A stretch of 64,000 nucleotides of DNA. Origin: Paenibacillus silvae. GTDB lineage: Bacteria; Bacillota; Bacilli; Paenibacillales; Paenibacillaceae. Below are positions 33,415 to 42,554 of this stretch, piece by piece. Both the position numbers and the translations under genes were made by a program. The stretch spans positions 1 through 64,000 of the forward strand of contig NZ_BMFU01000006.1 of the NCBI RefSeq assembly GCF_014639235.1, given 5' to 3'. A model generated the notes under the pieces. That model was not told the origin of the DNA, made no database searches, and saw nothing but the letters and a program-made list of their open reading frames with translations. Numbering within the stretch: position 1 is the first letter of the stretch; each line of letters begins with the position of its first letter.

Positions 33415-36159
33415 ATGTTAAGTCCGAACTCAACGTTTTACCCCCGTCCACTCGGGGTGACCCCTGCCGCATCTCTGCCCCAGTCTCCCTCTGCACCGCT
33501 GGAAACAAGCCGGCAGCTTGTGGGTAATGATCAGCAGGATGCCTTTTATTTTCGCTCGCTTGAAGAAGCGGGCATCAAACTCAACGGTCCGCAAATCTCT
33601 GCCGTGCGCCACGGCAGAGGACCTATACTTACCCTTGCAGGTGCAGGCTGCGGCAAAACAACCGTGCTTGCGGCAAGAGCAGGCTACCTGATGGAGGTTA
33701 GCGGCGTACACGCTGGCAGCATTCTGCTCGTCACCTTCACCAACAAGGCCGCGGCCGAGATGAAGGACCGTATAGCTGCCCTGCCTGGCATACGACCTGC
33801 TGCGGCCAGAGCCGTGCAGGCTCGCACCTTCCACTCGTTCGCGCTGACTCTGCTGCGCCATTATGGCGTGCAGGAAGATATTTTTGGCGAGCCGCGCGCC
33901 CAGCACACGGTGCTGAAAATGCTGCTGCGCCAGCAAGGCATGAGTGAGGCATTCCAGCCGGAAAGCCTGCTGGCGATGCTGTCCGCGTGGAAGATGCAGG
34001 GCTCGGACACGGCGGACTTGCCTGAGCAATCCCAGGAGGAACGGGATGCGAAAAAGGTGCTGCTCGGCTACGAGACCTGGAAGCAGGAGCGCGGCAAGAT
34101 GGATTTTGATGATATTCTGCTGCGCGCGGCTGCGCTGCTTCGTGATCCTGCGGTGTTAAAGCCGCTTCAGCGGCGTTTTCAATATATAATGGTTGATGAA
34201 TTTCAGGATACCAATCGGCTGCAATACGAGATTGTACAGCTGCTCGCTGCAGCCCATCGCAATCTGATGGTGGTTGGTGACGACGACCAGACGATCTATA
34301 CGTTCAACGGCGCACGGCAGGAATCGATTCTGGAATTCGATAAAGTATACCCGGGTGCACGCATCGTGACGCTGGATATCAATTACCGCAGTGATGCGCG
34401 TATTCTGGGTCTCGGCAGTGAGCTGGTTGCCCGCAACAAACGCAGACGTGACAAACGGCTGCGAGCGGCAGGACAGCGCGGGGATGCACCGCGCTTCGCT
34501 ACTCCGGCCAACGCCGAGGAAGAGGCAGCCTGGGTAGTCAATCAGATCTGTCAGCAGGTCGAGGAAGGGCTGTATACTTATCGCGATATGGCGATTCTGC
34601 ATCGGACAGCCAGCAGCAGCCGGGCGGTATTTGAGCAGCTGGTGCTGAAGGATGTGCCTTTTGTACAGCATGGGGCCTCCCCCGTGTTCTACGATCAGTC
34701 CCTGATTAAACCGCTGATGGACCATATGCGACTGTCGTTGAACCCACGGGCCATGGATGCCCTCCCTAGTGCTCTTGGGCCGCTGTATGTGTCCCGGGAT
34801 GCGGGGCTGGAGTGGATTCAGCGCTGTGAGCAGGAGCAGGCCAAGAAATATCCGCTGATTCATCTGAGCAAATGGGACAAGCTGAAGCCTTTTCAACAGG
34901 AGCAGGTCAAGGAGCGGATCAAGCTGATCAAATCCCTGCACAAGCTGAAACCGATCATCGCGGTTCAGGAGATGCGCCGCCAGTTCTATGACAAGTATAT
35001 GGAGAGCGGCGATCCGACCATTTTCACACATTATAAGGAAACGATGCTGGAAACGCTGGATGAATTTGAAGCAGCGGTCAAAAAGTTCGAAACGGTAGAG
35101 GAATTTGTGCAATTTGCTGATGAGCTGTCCCGCAGACACCGCGAGATGGAATCGCTGCGCCGCTCGCAGGACAGTGATGCCGTGCAGCTCATGACGATTC
35201 ACCGGGCCAAGGGGCTGGAGTTCCCCTGCGTCTACTGGATTGGAGCCAGCGAAGGCATCGTGCCCCACAGCACGGCTCTGCGCCACGATATCCCCGAAGA
35301 TCAGAAAGCGGCACTCTCTGTACAGCAGACAGATGCCGAGCTGGATATGGCTCTGGAGGAAGAGCGCAGGCTTGCTTATGTCGCCATCACTCGGGCCAAG
35401 CAGCATCTGTATGTGACCTCGCCAGCAAGTCATCATGGCAAACCTGCGGATGTCTCGCGTTTCCTGCTTGAAGCTTTTGGCATGGAGGTACCGGATAAAA
35501 GCAAGGTACGGGAAGAAGGGCAAGGCAATAATCAAGCATCCTATAGAGATCATGGAAGTCGCAGCTACAGCGGACGTGACAATTACAGCCGCACCGGGAA
35601 CGGAAACAGATATGAAGGCACACGTGAAACTAAGAAGAAAGCAGGGACACGATACACTGCCGATTCACAGCCAGCCAATGGGTTGATGCAGCGCCCACCC
35701 ATTCAGGGTGGCACAGGTCAACGAGCCTCGCATGTACAGCATGATCGGCAGCGTAGTGCGATAAACCATAAGGATCAGCGGGAGATGGAAATGCTGGACG
35801 AGCGGGATGAGGATCGCCTGAGTGAGCAGCGCGGCAGCGGAATCATTCGAGATCATAAAGCTTTTAGTACACCCGGGCTTCATCCAAGGGCTACCCAAGC
35901 CACCTCAACCTCAAGCCCTTCCCGTTCCGACTCACACGCTGCTGCGGCAGGTGTAAGCAGGGCCGAGTGGACCGAAACCGTAGCTGTCTGGAAATGCAGC
36001 TCTGCTTCGTGCAAAGCATGGTTAAGACAAAAGCCGGCGGTGCCTTCCGGTAAAGTATTGAAGAAAACTACCTCTGTCCCGCCCGCCTGTCCATTATGCT
36101 CAGGAACGATGATTGCTGGCACTCGGGAGGTTCCCGTTACGAACCGCTTTGGAAAGTAA
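33415..36159 (+). CDS. UvrD/Rep-family DNA helicase with disordered tail and C-terminal zinc ribbon
   Basis: 914 residues, SF1A helicase. Walker A is LAGAGCGKTTVLAARA (motif I), motif Ia VTFTNKAAAEMKDR, motif II MVDEFQDTNRLQ, motif III VVGDDDQTIYTFNGA, motif IV NYRSDARIL, motif V TIHRAKGLEFPCVY and motif VI EERRLAYVAITRAKQHLYV. About residues 700-860 are low-complexity (Gly/Ser/Tyr/Arg-rich) and probably disordered. The end has a possible Cys4 ribbon (WKCSSASCKAW ... PPACPLCSG). GAGGTGG precedes the ATG. It unwinds DNA in repair or replication restart; the tail is unusual for Rep/PcrA. Confidence 0.9.
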   Translation: MLSPNSTFYPRPLGVTPAASLPQSPSAPLETSRQLVGNDQQDAFYFRSLEEAGIKLNGPQISAVRHGRGPILTLAGAGCGKTTVLAARAGYLMEVSGVHAGSILLVTFTNKAAAEMKDRIAALPGIRPAAARAVQARTFHSFALTLLRHYGVQEDIFGEPRAQHTVLKMLLRQQGMSEAFQPESLLAMLSAWKMQGSDTADLPEQSQEERDAKKVLLGYETWKQERGKMDFDDILLRAAALLRDPAVLKPLQRRFQYIMVDEFQDTNRLQYEIVQLLAAAHRNLMVVGDDDQTIYTFNGARQESILEFDKVYPGARIVTLDINYRSDARILGLGSELVARNKRRRDKRLRAAGQRGDAPRFATPANAEEEAAWVVNQICQQVEEGLYTYRDMAILHRTASSSRAVFEQLVLKDVPFVQHGASPVFYDQSLIKPLMDHMRLSLNPRAMDALPSALGPLYVSRDAGLEWIQRCEQEQAKKYPLIHLSKWDKLKPFQQEQVKERIKLIKSLHKLKPIIAVQEMRRQFYDKYMESGDPTIFTHYKETMLETLDEFEAAVKKFETVEEFVQFADELSRRHREMESLRRSQDSDAVQLMTIHRAKGLEFPCVYWIGASEGIVPHSTALRHDIPEDQKAALSVQQTDAELDMALEEERRLAYVAITRAKQHLYVTSPASHHGKPADVSRFLLEAFGMEVPDKSKVREEGQGNNQASYRDHGSRSYSGRDNYSRTGNGNRYEGTRETKKKAGTRYTADSQPANGLMQRPPIQGGTGQRASHVQHDRQRSAINHKDQREMEMLDERDEDRLSEQRGSGIIRDHKAFSTPGLHPRATQATSTSSPSRSDSHAAAAGVSRAEWTETVAVWKCSSASCKAWLRQKPAVPSGKVLKKTTSVPPACPLCSGTMIAGTREVPVTNRFGK

Positions 36160-36401
36160 AATATAGTAGAGTATTCGCTAGACGGTTTACCTATGCTCTA
36201 AAAATGGAAACACAATCATCCGCCTCAGACTGGCTTCATCGATCGTTTCAGGGCGCTTGCTGCTGTTTATTAACAGTAGAAGCGTCTTTTTTCCAATTCA
36301 ACAGGGTAGCGGTCTTTTATTTTCAATTTAACAGCAAAAGGATCTTTTTTTAATGAACTGTGTTAACGGAGTTTTCTAATAATGAAATGGGGGGTTGAAT
36401 T

Positions 36402-36770
36402 ATGCAGGACAGTAAACAGCATCTGTATGTATCGGTAACTCATAACCTTATTGAGCAGACGAGGAACGAATCTACACCGTTTGAAGTCATAGTGGATGAC
36501 GGACAGTTGGCTACGTTACAGGACTTGATGAAAGTGTTGGAAAAGGGAGACGACTATTCGCTGCAGCGGGCACCGGTGCCTTACAAATCGGCAGATCATG
36601 ATGAGGGGAATGAGCGGCTTACGGACGGCGTGATGATGCTGTACACCTTTCTCTACGATCACGGCACTCCTGAGACCAGACAAGCCATAGATCGTATGAA
36701 TGTGCTCCCCAAGCTGCAGAATACTGACTACGATGACCCGGGATATGAGAATTCACCCATGAATAAATGA
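36402..36770 (+). CDS. Hypothetical protein, 122 residues
   Basis: Soluble acidic protein (MQDSKQHLYVSVTHNLIEQT, then FEVIVDDGQLATLQDLMKVL and LTDGVMMLYTFLYDHGTPET). No signal or membrane segment. No family is recognised. GGGGGG and GGTTG lie before the ATG. A strong hairpin follows. Confidence 0.7.
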   Translation: MQDSKQHLYVSVTHNLIEQTRNESTPFEVIVDDGQLATLQDLMKVLEKGDDYSLQRAPVPYKSADHDEGNERLTDGVMMLYTFLYDHGTPETRQAIDRMNVLPKLQNTDYDDPGYENSPMNK

Positions 36771-36849
36771 GCGTTATGCGAGAAATAAGCATTATTACCT
36801 GACATGAACAAGTTCTGTCGGGCCTTTAGATTCGAAGACACGATCAACA

Positions 36850-36886
36850 ACCCTCCTTCTGAAAAGAGAACTTTTAGAAGGAGGGT
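36850..36886. terminator. Terminator between converging genes
   Basis: CCCTCCTTCTGAAAAG / CTTTTAGAAGGAGGG stem, 80 nt after the gene ending at 36770, shared with the minus gene at 36964. Confidence 0.75.
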
Positions 36887-36963
36887 ATTTGCTCATTGGA
36901 TTTCCGGCATTACGCGTTAATAATCTTACGTTTAAATAACCGATTAATTGTAGCGTTCTGCTA

Positions 36964-38034
36964 TTAATCCAGCCTGATCTCCTGCCCTTTCTCGGCAGAC
37001 TCGTAAATCGCACACAGCATGCGGGTGGAGGTCACACCATCTGCAATGGGACTGATGGGCGGCGTACTATTCAGGCAGCATTCAACAAAGTGGTCGATCT
37101 GATTCTGGAATGCACCGTGAATGTCCAGACCGGGGTGGTCCGTCTGGGGTTCAATGTTCATGATCGTGTCATGTTTCTCGGTGATGATCAGTGTTCTGGG
37201 TTCCAGTTCGAAGCCGCCACGCTCACCGTATAGCCTAACATAGGACTCATCTTCTCGGGCATGCAGGGTGAAGCTCACATCCACCGCCAGTGATGCCCCA
37301 TTCTCAAAGCGGATCAGGGCATTTGCCATATCTTCCACGTTGTTGATGGCTGCGCTGTAATCCGCCGCTTTATAAAATGAAAGATGGTCAATATTCGCAC
37401 GATTGCCGAGCTTTCGATACGTATTGCCGCTGACCGACACTGGCTTCGGTCTGCCCATCAGATACCAGCATTGGTCGATGATATGTACACCCAGATCAAT
37501 CAACGGACCGCCGCCCGAACGGGCTTTATCTGCGAACCAGCCACCCGGATTACCCAGACGCCTCAGGATGGACGCTTTCGCATAATACAGCTCGCCAAAC
37601 TCCCCGGCATCAATAAATCTGCGCAGCATCTGCATGTTGTTATCGTAACGGCGTACAAAACCGACCACAAACGTACGTCCGCTCTTCTTCACAGCTTCCT
37701 CAATTCGCAATGCGTCCTCTACATTCGTAGCGACCGGTTTCTCCAGCAGGACATGCTTGCCTGCCTCCAGTGCAGCAATAGCAAATTCTGCATGGGTGTT
37801 ATTCCATGTACAGATACTGACGGCATCCACATGTGGGTCATTCAGCATCTCACGATAGTTGGTGTACACGCACTGAGCATTATATTTCTCTGCAGCGGCC
37901 TTAGCTCTCTCTTCATTCAGATCACAGATGGCATAGATGACCGCATCCTCATTTTTGGCATAATACCTCATATGAAGATCCGAGATGGAACCTGTACCGA
38001 TCATACCGATGTGCAGCATTTGCCTGTTGCTCAT
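36964..38034 (-). CDS. Gfo/Idh/MocA-family oxidoreductase
   Basis: About 356 residues. The Rossmann NAD(P)-binding start is HIGMIGTGSISDLHMRYYAK, the family EKP motif is HVLLEKPVATNVEDA and the second conserved site is GGGPLIDLGVHIIDQCWYLMG, where the DxxxH pair is catalytic. Such enzymes oxidise sugars or cyclitols (inositol, glucoside dehydrogenases). The start ATG 38034 has AGGAGGCAGGACGAAG upstream. The following minus gene upstream is a GNAT acetyltransferase 65 nt away. The substrate is unknown. Confidence 0.9.
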   Translation of the reverse strand: MSNRQMLHIGMIGTGSISDLHMRYYAKNEDAVIYAICDLNEERAKAAAEKYNAQCVYTNYREMLNDPHVDAVSICTWNNTHAEFAIAALEAGKHVLLEKPVATNVEDALRIEEAVKKSGRTFVVGFVRRYDNNMQMLRRFIDAGEFGELYYAKASILRRLGNPGGWFADKARSGGGPLIDLGVHIIDQCWYLMGRPKPVSVSGNTYRKLGNRANIDHLSFYKAADYSAAINNVEDMANALIRFENGASLAVDVSFTLHAREDESYVRLYGERGGFELEPRTLIITEKHDTIMNIEPQTDHPGLDIHGAFQNQIDHFVECCLNSTPPISPIADGVTSTRMLCAIYESAEKGQEIRLD

Positions 38035-38099
38035 CTTCGTCCTGCCTCCTTTTACCAAAACTCCATTAACGACTTCCTCTTTCAGATCTTTATTAACGT

Positions 38100-38576
38100 T
38101 TATTCTGCCCGCAGCATGCCTTCATAAATACCCGGTGTTGAATTTTCAATCTCCACCGCGCCCAGCGTTCGTTTGTAGAAGTCCAATGGCCCAGCCGATC
38201 CGATAATGGCATAACCGTATCCGTCTGCTCTCATGGCGTGCATGCAGGCCAATAGCAAAGCAGTTCCTACGCCCTTACCTCGGGCACTCGGACTCACTCC
38301 TGTCGGACCAAAGAAATTGCGGCAGGTCGCTTCATAACAGGCAAAACCAATCATTTTCCCATGTTCGAGCGCAATATAACAAGTTACGGGCTGACGTGCA
38401 AAAGCAACATCACATTCATCCACCCAGGGCTGGCTAAAATGGGACCTCACCCAGTCCAGCACCTGCTGCTTCTCCGGAGCAATCGCTCTGCGGATGACAA
38501 TGGAGTTCGCCTTTAGCCTCTCCAATCCGCTATCCTGCTCCGGTAAACGATACAGCGCAACCAACATATCACTCAT
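38100..38576 (-). CDS. GNAT-family N-acetyltransferase
   Basis: About 158 residues. The acetyl-CoA binding motif A is GVSPSARGKGVGTALLLACM (R/QxxGxG/A), followed by GYGYAIIGSAGPLDFYKRTLG. The start ATG 38576 has GGGAGG 9-10 nt upstream; the longer frame to 38615 is unsupported. Acts on an unknown amine. It is co-oriented with and 65 nt upstream of the oxidoreductase, possibly in one transcript. Confidence 0.88.
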   Translation of the reverse strand: MSDMLVALYRLPEQDSGLERLKANSIVIRRAIAPEKQQVLDWVRSHFSQPWVDECDVAFARQPVTCYIALEHGKMIGFACYEATCRNFFGPTGVSPSARGKGVGTALLLACMHAMRADGYGYAIIGSAGPLDFYKRTLGAVEIENSTPGIYEGMLRAE

Positions 38577-38835
38577 CGTTTTGTATCCTCCCTCACATCT
38601 GAAGTATGAATCCAATCCATAGTACGCAAATCCGTTTCACCATAAAATTAACCTGTCCCCGCTGCCGATAACCTGATTTTATCGCATTGCAACAAATGAA
38701 AACCGACATGCCTCGGTTACATTTATTACTTTCAGCTGCAACTTCGAGACGAGGTATCCCGTCAGTAATCATGAGATACGGACCTCTGTATAAGAGTTTA
38801 CCGTGACACAACGCAGATGAGAAGGGATGATCCTA

Positions 38836-39909
38836 ATGAAAAACAACATGAAAAAAGTAAGCACCGTGATGGCCCTTTCCATGGCGCTGAGCGGGGGAGC
38901 CGCTTATGCTGCATCACTGGATAACACAGCACCGCCTGAGAAGCAAAGCATCGTTTCTACCAGCAGCAGCTTGGCTGGAACGGTTCAAGTGTCCATTAAT
39001 GGCACGGCTGTAGCTGACGGGTACTGGAGCAAGGATAACCAGACAGCGATGATTCCGCTGCGCGCCCTGACCGAAGCACTCGGAATCGAGCTGCAATGGA
39101 ACAAGGCGGACAAGTCAGCTGAGCTGACTCGTGATGCACTTTGGACTCAGGTTTTTACAGGCAAGGACCGTTATTCCGTGAATAAAATGCTGCTCACGCT
39201 TGGCACAGCTCCCGAGATCAAGGATGGAACACTTTATGTGCCTGCTGTATTTGCAGAAAAGATACTTCACGCTCAATTGACTACAACCGGGAATCAGGTG
39301 AGTATCACGAGTGAAGAAGAGGTGAAGACGGTTACCGAGCGAGGTGTAATTACACGCATCTCCAACCAGGAGAAGTACCCGTCAATTCAGATTGGCGGTG
39401 CAAATCAGGATGGAATCGTGCTGAATCTGAGCAAAGACAGTCAATTGCTTTCTGCGGAGGGTAAAGAGCTTACACTTGCCGATCTGTCCATCGGCATGGT
39501 TGTGGAGGCTGAGCATTCTCTGATGACTACTCGCAGTCTGCCGCCACAGACACCAACGTATAAAGTGACGGTACTGGATACGGCTGCTGAACTAACAGCA
39601 CAGCCCAAAGAACTTTTTGGAACATCAGGCACAATTGAAAATGTAAATATAAAAGAGGGTACGGTGTCCCAGATTGAGATTACCGGTACACGCTTAACTG
39701 AAACTGCTCCTGACCATGTCGTTCTAAATATCAACAAAGATACCTCGCTGCTGGACCAAAATGGTGAAGCGGTAGACGCAGAGCAGCTGACCAAAGGCGC
39801 CAAGGTCATCGGCTATTACAGTCCGATGCTGACTCGCAGTCTCCCTCCAATCGGCACAGCCTGGAGAGTGGTAGTAGAGCTTCCAACGGTTCAGCCTAAA
39901 GCGGAGTAA
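38836..39909 (+). CDS. Secreted copper-amine-oxidase-N (stalk) domain protein
   Basis: About 357 residues. The signal peptide is MKNNMKKVSTVMALSMALSG, ending AAYAA. A CAO-N/stalk domain follows (VSINGTAVADGYWSKDNQTA, then MIPLRALTEALGIELQW). The C-terminal 230 residues contain two related segments, each ending in TRSLPP (LMTTRSLPPQTPTYKV and MLTRSLPPIGTAWRV), with INKDTSLL/LNLSKDSQLL strands, that look like a duplicated OB-like domain. The start is the second ATG, since AGAAGGG would abut the first. Paenibacillus surface proteins commonly use this domain; function unknown. Confidence 0.85.
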   Translation: MKNNMKKVSTVMALSMALSGGAAYAASLDNTAPPEKQSIVSTSSSLAGTVQVSINGTAVADGYWSKDNQTAMIPLRALTEALGIELQWNKADKSAELTRDALWTQVFTGKDRYSVNKMLLTLGTAPEIKDGTLYVPAVFAEKILHAQLTTTGNQVSITSEEEVKTVTERGVITRISNQEKYPSIQIGGANQDGIVLNLSKDSQLLSAEGKELTLADLSIGMVVEAEHSLMTTRSLPPQTPTYKVTVLDTAAELTAQPKELFGTSGTIENVNIKEGTVSQIEITGTRLTETAPDHVVLNINKDTSLLDQNGEAVDAEQLTKGAKVIGYYSPMLTRSLPPIGTAWRVVVELPTVQPKAE

Positions 39910-39951
39910 GACAATATAACCAGCGCAGGGCAAGCGATTATTGTATGGAAT

Positions 39952-40000
39952 AAAAAACCTTACTCTCCTGTCATCGGACAAGGAGGGTAAGGTCTTTTGT
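39952..40000. terminator. Terminator between converging genes
   Basis: AAAAACCTTACTCTCCT / AGGAGGGTAAGGTCTTTT stem, 43 nt after the stalk-protein stop. Also lies 3' of the minus-strand Rid gene at 40052. Confidence 0.8.
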
Positions 40001-40051
40001 TCGTTTTTAAACTTCTAGATGATCTCTCATATTCAAAAGGCATGTCTCATA

Positions 40052-40441
40052 TCACTCTGTATCAATAATGGCTTCAGCCTCAATCTCGACCATAAGCAAG
40101 GGATCAATAAGCGCGTTCACTTCGACCATGGTAGCCACGGGTTGAATTTGCCCAAAAAATTCTCCATGTGCCTTCCCCACTTCTTCCCACCGCGTAATAT
40201 CTGTGACGAACATACGAGTTCTGACAACATCGTTCAAGCTGGCGCCCAGCTCATTCAGCGCTTTTTCAATCGTCTGCAAAATAAACTTGGTCTGCACGTA
40301 AGGATCACCCGCTCCAACGACAACACCCTCCTGCATTGCTGTTGTTCCAGCAACCTCAACCCGGTTCCCAACACGGATTGCACGGCAATACCCCACCAGC
40401 GGTTCCCAAGGGGAGCCGGTAAATACCTGCTGTCTGCTCAT
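40052..40441 (-). CDS. Rid-family protein (YjgF/YER057c/UK114), Arg-less type
   Basis: 129 residues of the Rid fold: IRVGNRVEVAGTTAMQEG at the start and FILQTIEKALNELGASLNDVVRTRMFVTDI in the middle. The canonical imine-deaminase Arg (PARxxVxV in RidA) is missing; the same place reads PVATMVEVNAL. So it belongs to a divergent Rid subgroup without proven deaminase activity. A true RidA lies at 60288. It is monocistronic. Confidence 0.88.
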   Translation of the reverse strand: MSRQQVFTGSPWEPLVGYCRAIRVGNRVEVAGTTAMQEGVVVGAGDPYVQTKFILQTIEKALNELGASLNDVVRTRMFVTDITRWEEVGKAHGEFFGQIQPVATMVEVNALIDPLLMVEIEAEAIIDTE

Positions 40442-40595
40442 TCTTCACGCCTCGCTTTGTTATGTAGTCTGGTTCTTGGATAAATTGAACTAAAGAAACG
40501 ACATTATGCCACTTAACGATCCATAATCGTCAAATATCGCTGTAATGGGGCAAGATATCAGCCTTGGCAGGCTCATTAAGTCGAAGAGGGAAGGC

Positions 40596-40795
40596 TAACG
40601 ATCCCCATAGAGCTTATTTCCCCTGAATCGGGGACATTTGAATGCTAACGATCTCCAGGAAGCTTATTCCATTCAAAATCCTGAAAAAGGAGCCTGATCA
40701 AGCTGGTTTCAGCACAATAGCGTCTCTGGGGATCGTTAGAATTTTCCAAAGCCCAAATATGCCGAAATAAGGCTTCTCCTGATCGTTAGCGCTCG
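40596..40795. repeat. Palindromic intergenic element, copy B
   Basis: TAACGAT at 40596 and 40646, ATCGTTA at 40732 and 40782, then GCGCTCG: the same 50-86-50 spacing as copy A (30624). An additional TAACGAT lies at 40514. Unit cores read CCAxrGAAGCTTATTT; the inverted half has TGCCGAAATAAGGCTTCTCCT. The conserved spacing with diverged sequence fits a structured repeat. Confidence 0.8.
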
Positions 40796-40847
40796 CAGTA
40801 GAGGGTAGCAGACTTGCACTTGCCATGAGCGATGCACGATATTTGAC

Positions 40848-41011
40848 TAGGGCGTGTCTGAAAACTCTGAAGGAAGCCAATTTTGCTGAATTTTCGTTCC
40901 AAGCAAGGAAGTTTTCCGCAGGCGTGCCGGGGCACGTCAAGGGAAAGTGACGCAGTAGGGGGCGAAAAGGCAGTAAAACATGCACTTCAGTAGGTTTCAA
41001 GACACGCCCTA
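40848..41011. mobile_element. MITE-like element with TA target duplication
   Basis: 164 nt bounded by TA and with terminal inverted repeats GGGCGTGTCT...AGACACGCCC. No transposase gene is inside. TA-flanked short elements of this type are usually mobilised in trans by IS630/mariner-like transposases; none is in the window. The interior has small hairpins (GGCGTGCCGGGGCACGTC). Confidence 0.75.
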
Positions 41012-41156
41012 ATGTGCCTGGATTGATGAGCATATTGGAGTGGATTGTGTACATTCTTTAGTTCAACTTATATAGATTAAAGATGAATTATATCAGGCTG
41101 TCTGCAGCGCTATCAACAAAATAAATTAATTTTTCCGTTAAATATGATTAAACATA

Positions 41157-41214
41157 AACATCCCCTGAACAGCTCACTTTTACCTTGAGTATAGTCGAAT
41201 GTTCAGGGGATATG
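41157..41214 (-). terminator. Terminator of the VanY-like gene
   Basis: ATCCCCTGAAC and its complement GTTCAGGGGAT with a 30-nt loop, followed on the minus strand by TGTTTATGTTT; 19 nt past the stop. Confidence 0.6.
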
Positions 41215-41232
41215 AGTATTGAGACACGTCTA

Positions 41233-42210
41233 TTACAGTTTAATATTAGCCTCGTCAAAGTAATCTTCCAGCGTCAAACCACTCTTCACGACATCTGGTG
41301 CAATATCTGTGCCGACATAGCGAATATGCCAAGGCTCATATACGTAACCCGTCTTGCTCTCCTGGCCTTTCGGATAACGGATAACAAAGCCATACTCGGC
41401 AGCATGCTCATCCAGCCATTTGCCTTCTTTGGACGAGCCAAACACCTCTTCCAGCACATTACCTACACTTGGACTGGACACATCTATCGCAAGTCCTGTC
41501 TGATGCTCACTTCGGCCGGGGACGGCACTGACGCGGGAAGCGTACTCTTCTCCCTTGGTTTTGACATTGTTGTTGTAGATGGCGACCTGACGTTTGTAGG
41601 ACCGATAACCGGACACGGCACGAAGCTCAATCCCGTCTGCCTTGGCACCGGCAAACAGCTTCTCCAGCGCTTCAGCCGCTTCCTTGCGCATATGCCGCTT
41701 CTCATGCGGTCCCTCGAAGGAGAACGGTACGTCAGGCTCAACCAGATCACTCGGCTCATATCCCTCCGGCAGACTGCGCTGCTTGTTGACGATGACCGTC
41801 ATTGCCTGCGCGTTAGTCACAACCGACTGGGCATCTACCGTAGTCTGCAGCGCACTGATGCTGCGCTTCTCCAGCAGCGGATCTTCTGATGCCGCCTCCC
41901 CATTACCATTGCTCGAGGAGCCCTGTTCCTCTCCAGCGGATGCAGAGTCCGAGCCTAGGTCTGTGCCTTCATCACTGCCCGGCTTGGACGTCTGATCTCC
42001 TTCCGCTCCACCCTTGCCATCCGAGCCAGATTCGTCGGTTAGATGAACGGTGGTGCCATCGGCTCCCTGCTCCGTGCTTGAGGGTCCGTTTGCGTTTGCA
42101 TTATCGTTTGAACCGGAGCCGTTCTGGCACGCAGCCAGCAAAGCCCCACATATCATAAGTGAGGACAGCAGAACCACAATCCTGCGCTGTCTTCCTGTTC
42201 CTGATTTCAT
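41233..42210 (-). CDS. D-alanyl-D-alanine carboxypeptidase lipoprotein (VanY/M15B)
   Basis: 325 residues. The lipoprotein signal ends LICGALLAAC, followed by an acidic/Ser/Gly-rich linker (about residues 35-110). The peptidase domain has the zinc motif SEHQTGLAIDVS (SxHxxGxAxD) and the second zinc His in EPWHIRYVG, with VSGYRSYKRQVAIYN upstream, all diagnostic of M15B. It trims D-Ala from muropeptides outside the membrane. It is monocistronic with a terminator behind. Confidence 0.92.
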   Translation of the reverse strand: MKSGTGRQRRIVVLLSSLMICGALLAACQNGSGSNDNANANGPSSTEQGADGTTVHLTDESGSDGKGGAEGDQTSKPGSDEGTDLGSDSASAGEEQGSSSNGNGEAASEDPLLEKRSISALQTTVDAQSVVTNAQAMTVIVNKQRSLPEGYEPSDLVEPDVPFSFEGPHEKRHMRKEAAEALEKLFAGAKADGIELRAVSGYRSYKRQVAIYNNNVKTKGEEYASRVSAVPGRSEHQTGLAIDVSSPSVGNVLEEVFGSSKEGKWLDEHAAEYGFVIRYPKGQESKTGYVYEPWHIRYVGTDIAPDVVKSGLTLEDYFDEANIKL

Positions 42211-42554
42211 CGTAAAACTCCCATCAACGTAGTATTCGAGCGGATTATTGCTGTTTCATTTTCACACAATCCGACAGTGTTCACTGCGACAGTATACCTT
42301 AATTGCGTACAAACCTCCACCAGCAAAGACAGTGATCTCCCAGGCTCTGCGCAAGTGTATACCCTGAATACAGCCTGTAGGCTTGTTTTCTTTCATTTTC
42401 AATAGATGAACACATCAATTCACCGTTTGGAAAAAGAAAATCCGGGCAGCTTGCGTAAGGCACATCTTACTTGGCTGCACAGGTCTGTTCATGCGGTTAA
42501 CCAGAACAAGCAGGGGCGATCTGCGATCACCCCCGCTGTATTGGCATATTGCAT

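Larger units (their letters stand above)
40485..41066. repeat. 13-bp inverted repeat bounding an intergenic element block
   Basis: TTGAACTAAAGAA at 40485-40497 and its exact complement at 41054-41066 flank a 580-nt block that holds the palindromic element copy B and a MITE-like element. The arrangement suggests a nested mobile or repeat-accretion site. No ORF is supported in it. Confidence 0.6.

Noticed and set aside
34156..35553. 465-codon open frame on the minus strand, antisense to the UvrD-like helicase
   Set aside because: It has no recognisable motif and lies fully inside a helicase with all its motifs in order; a by-product of codon bias.
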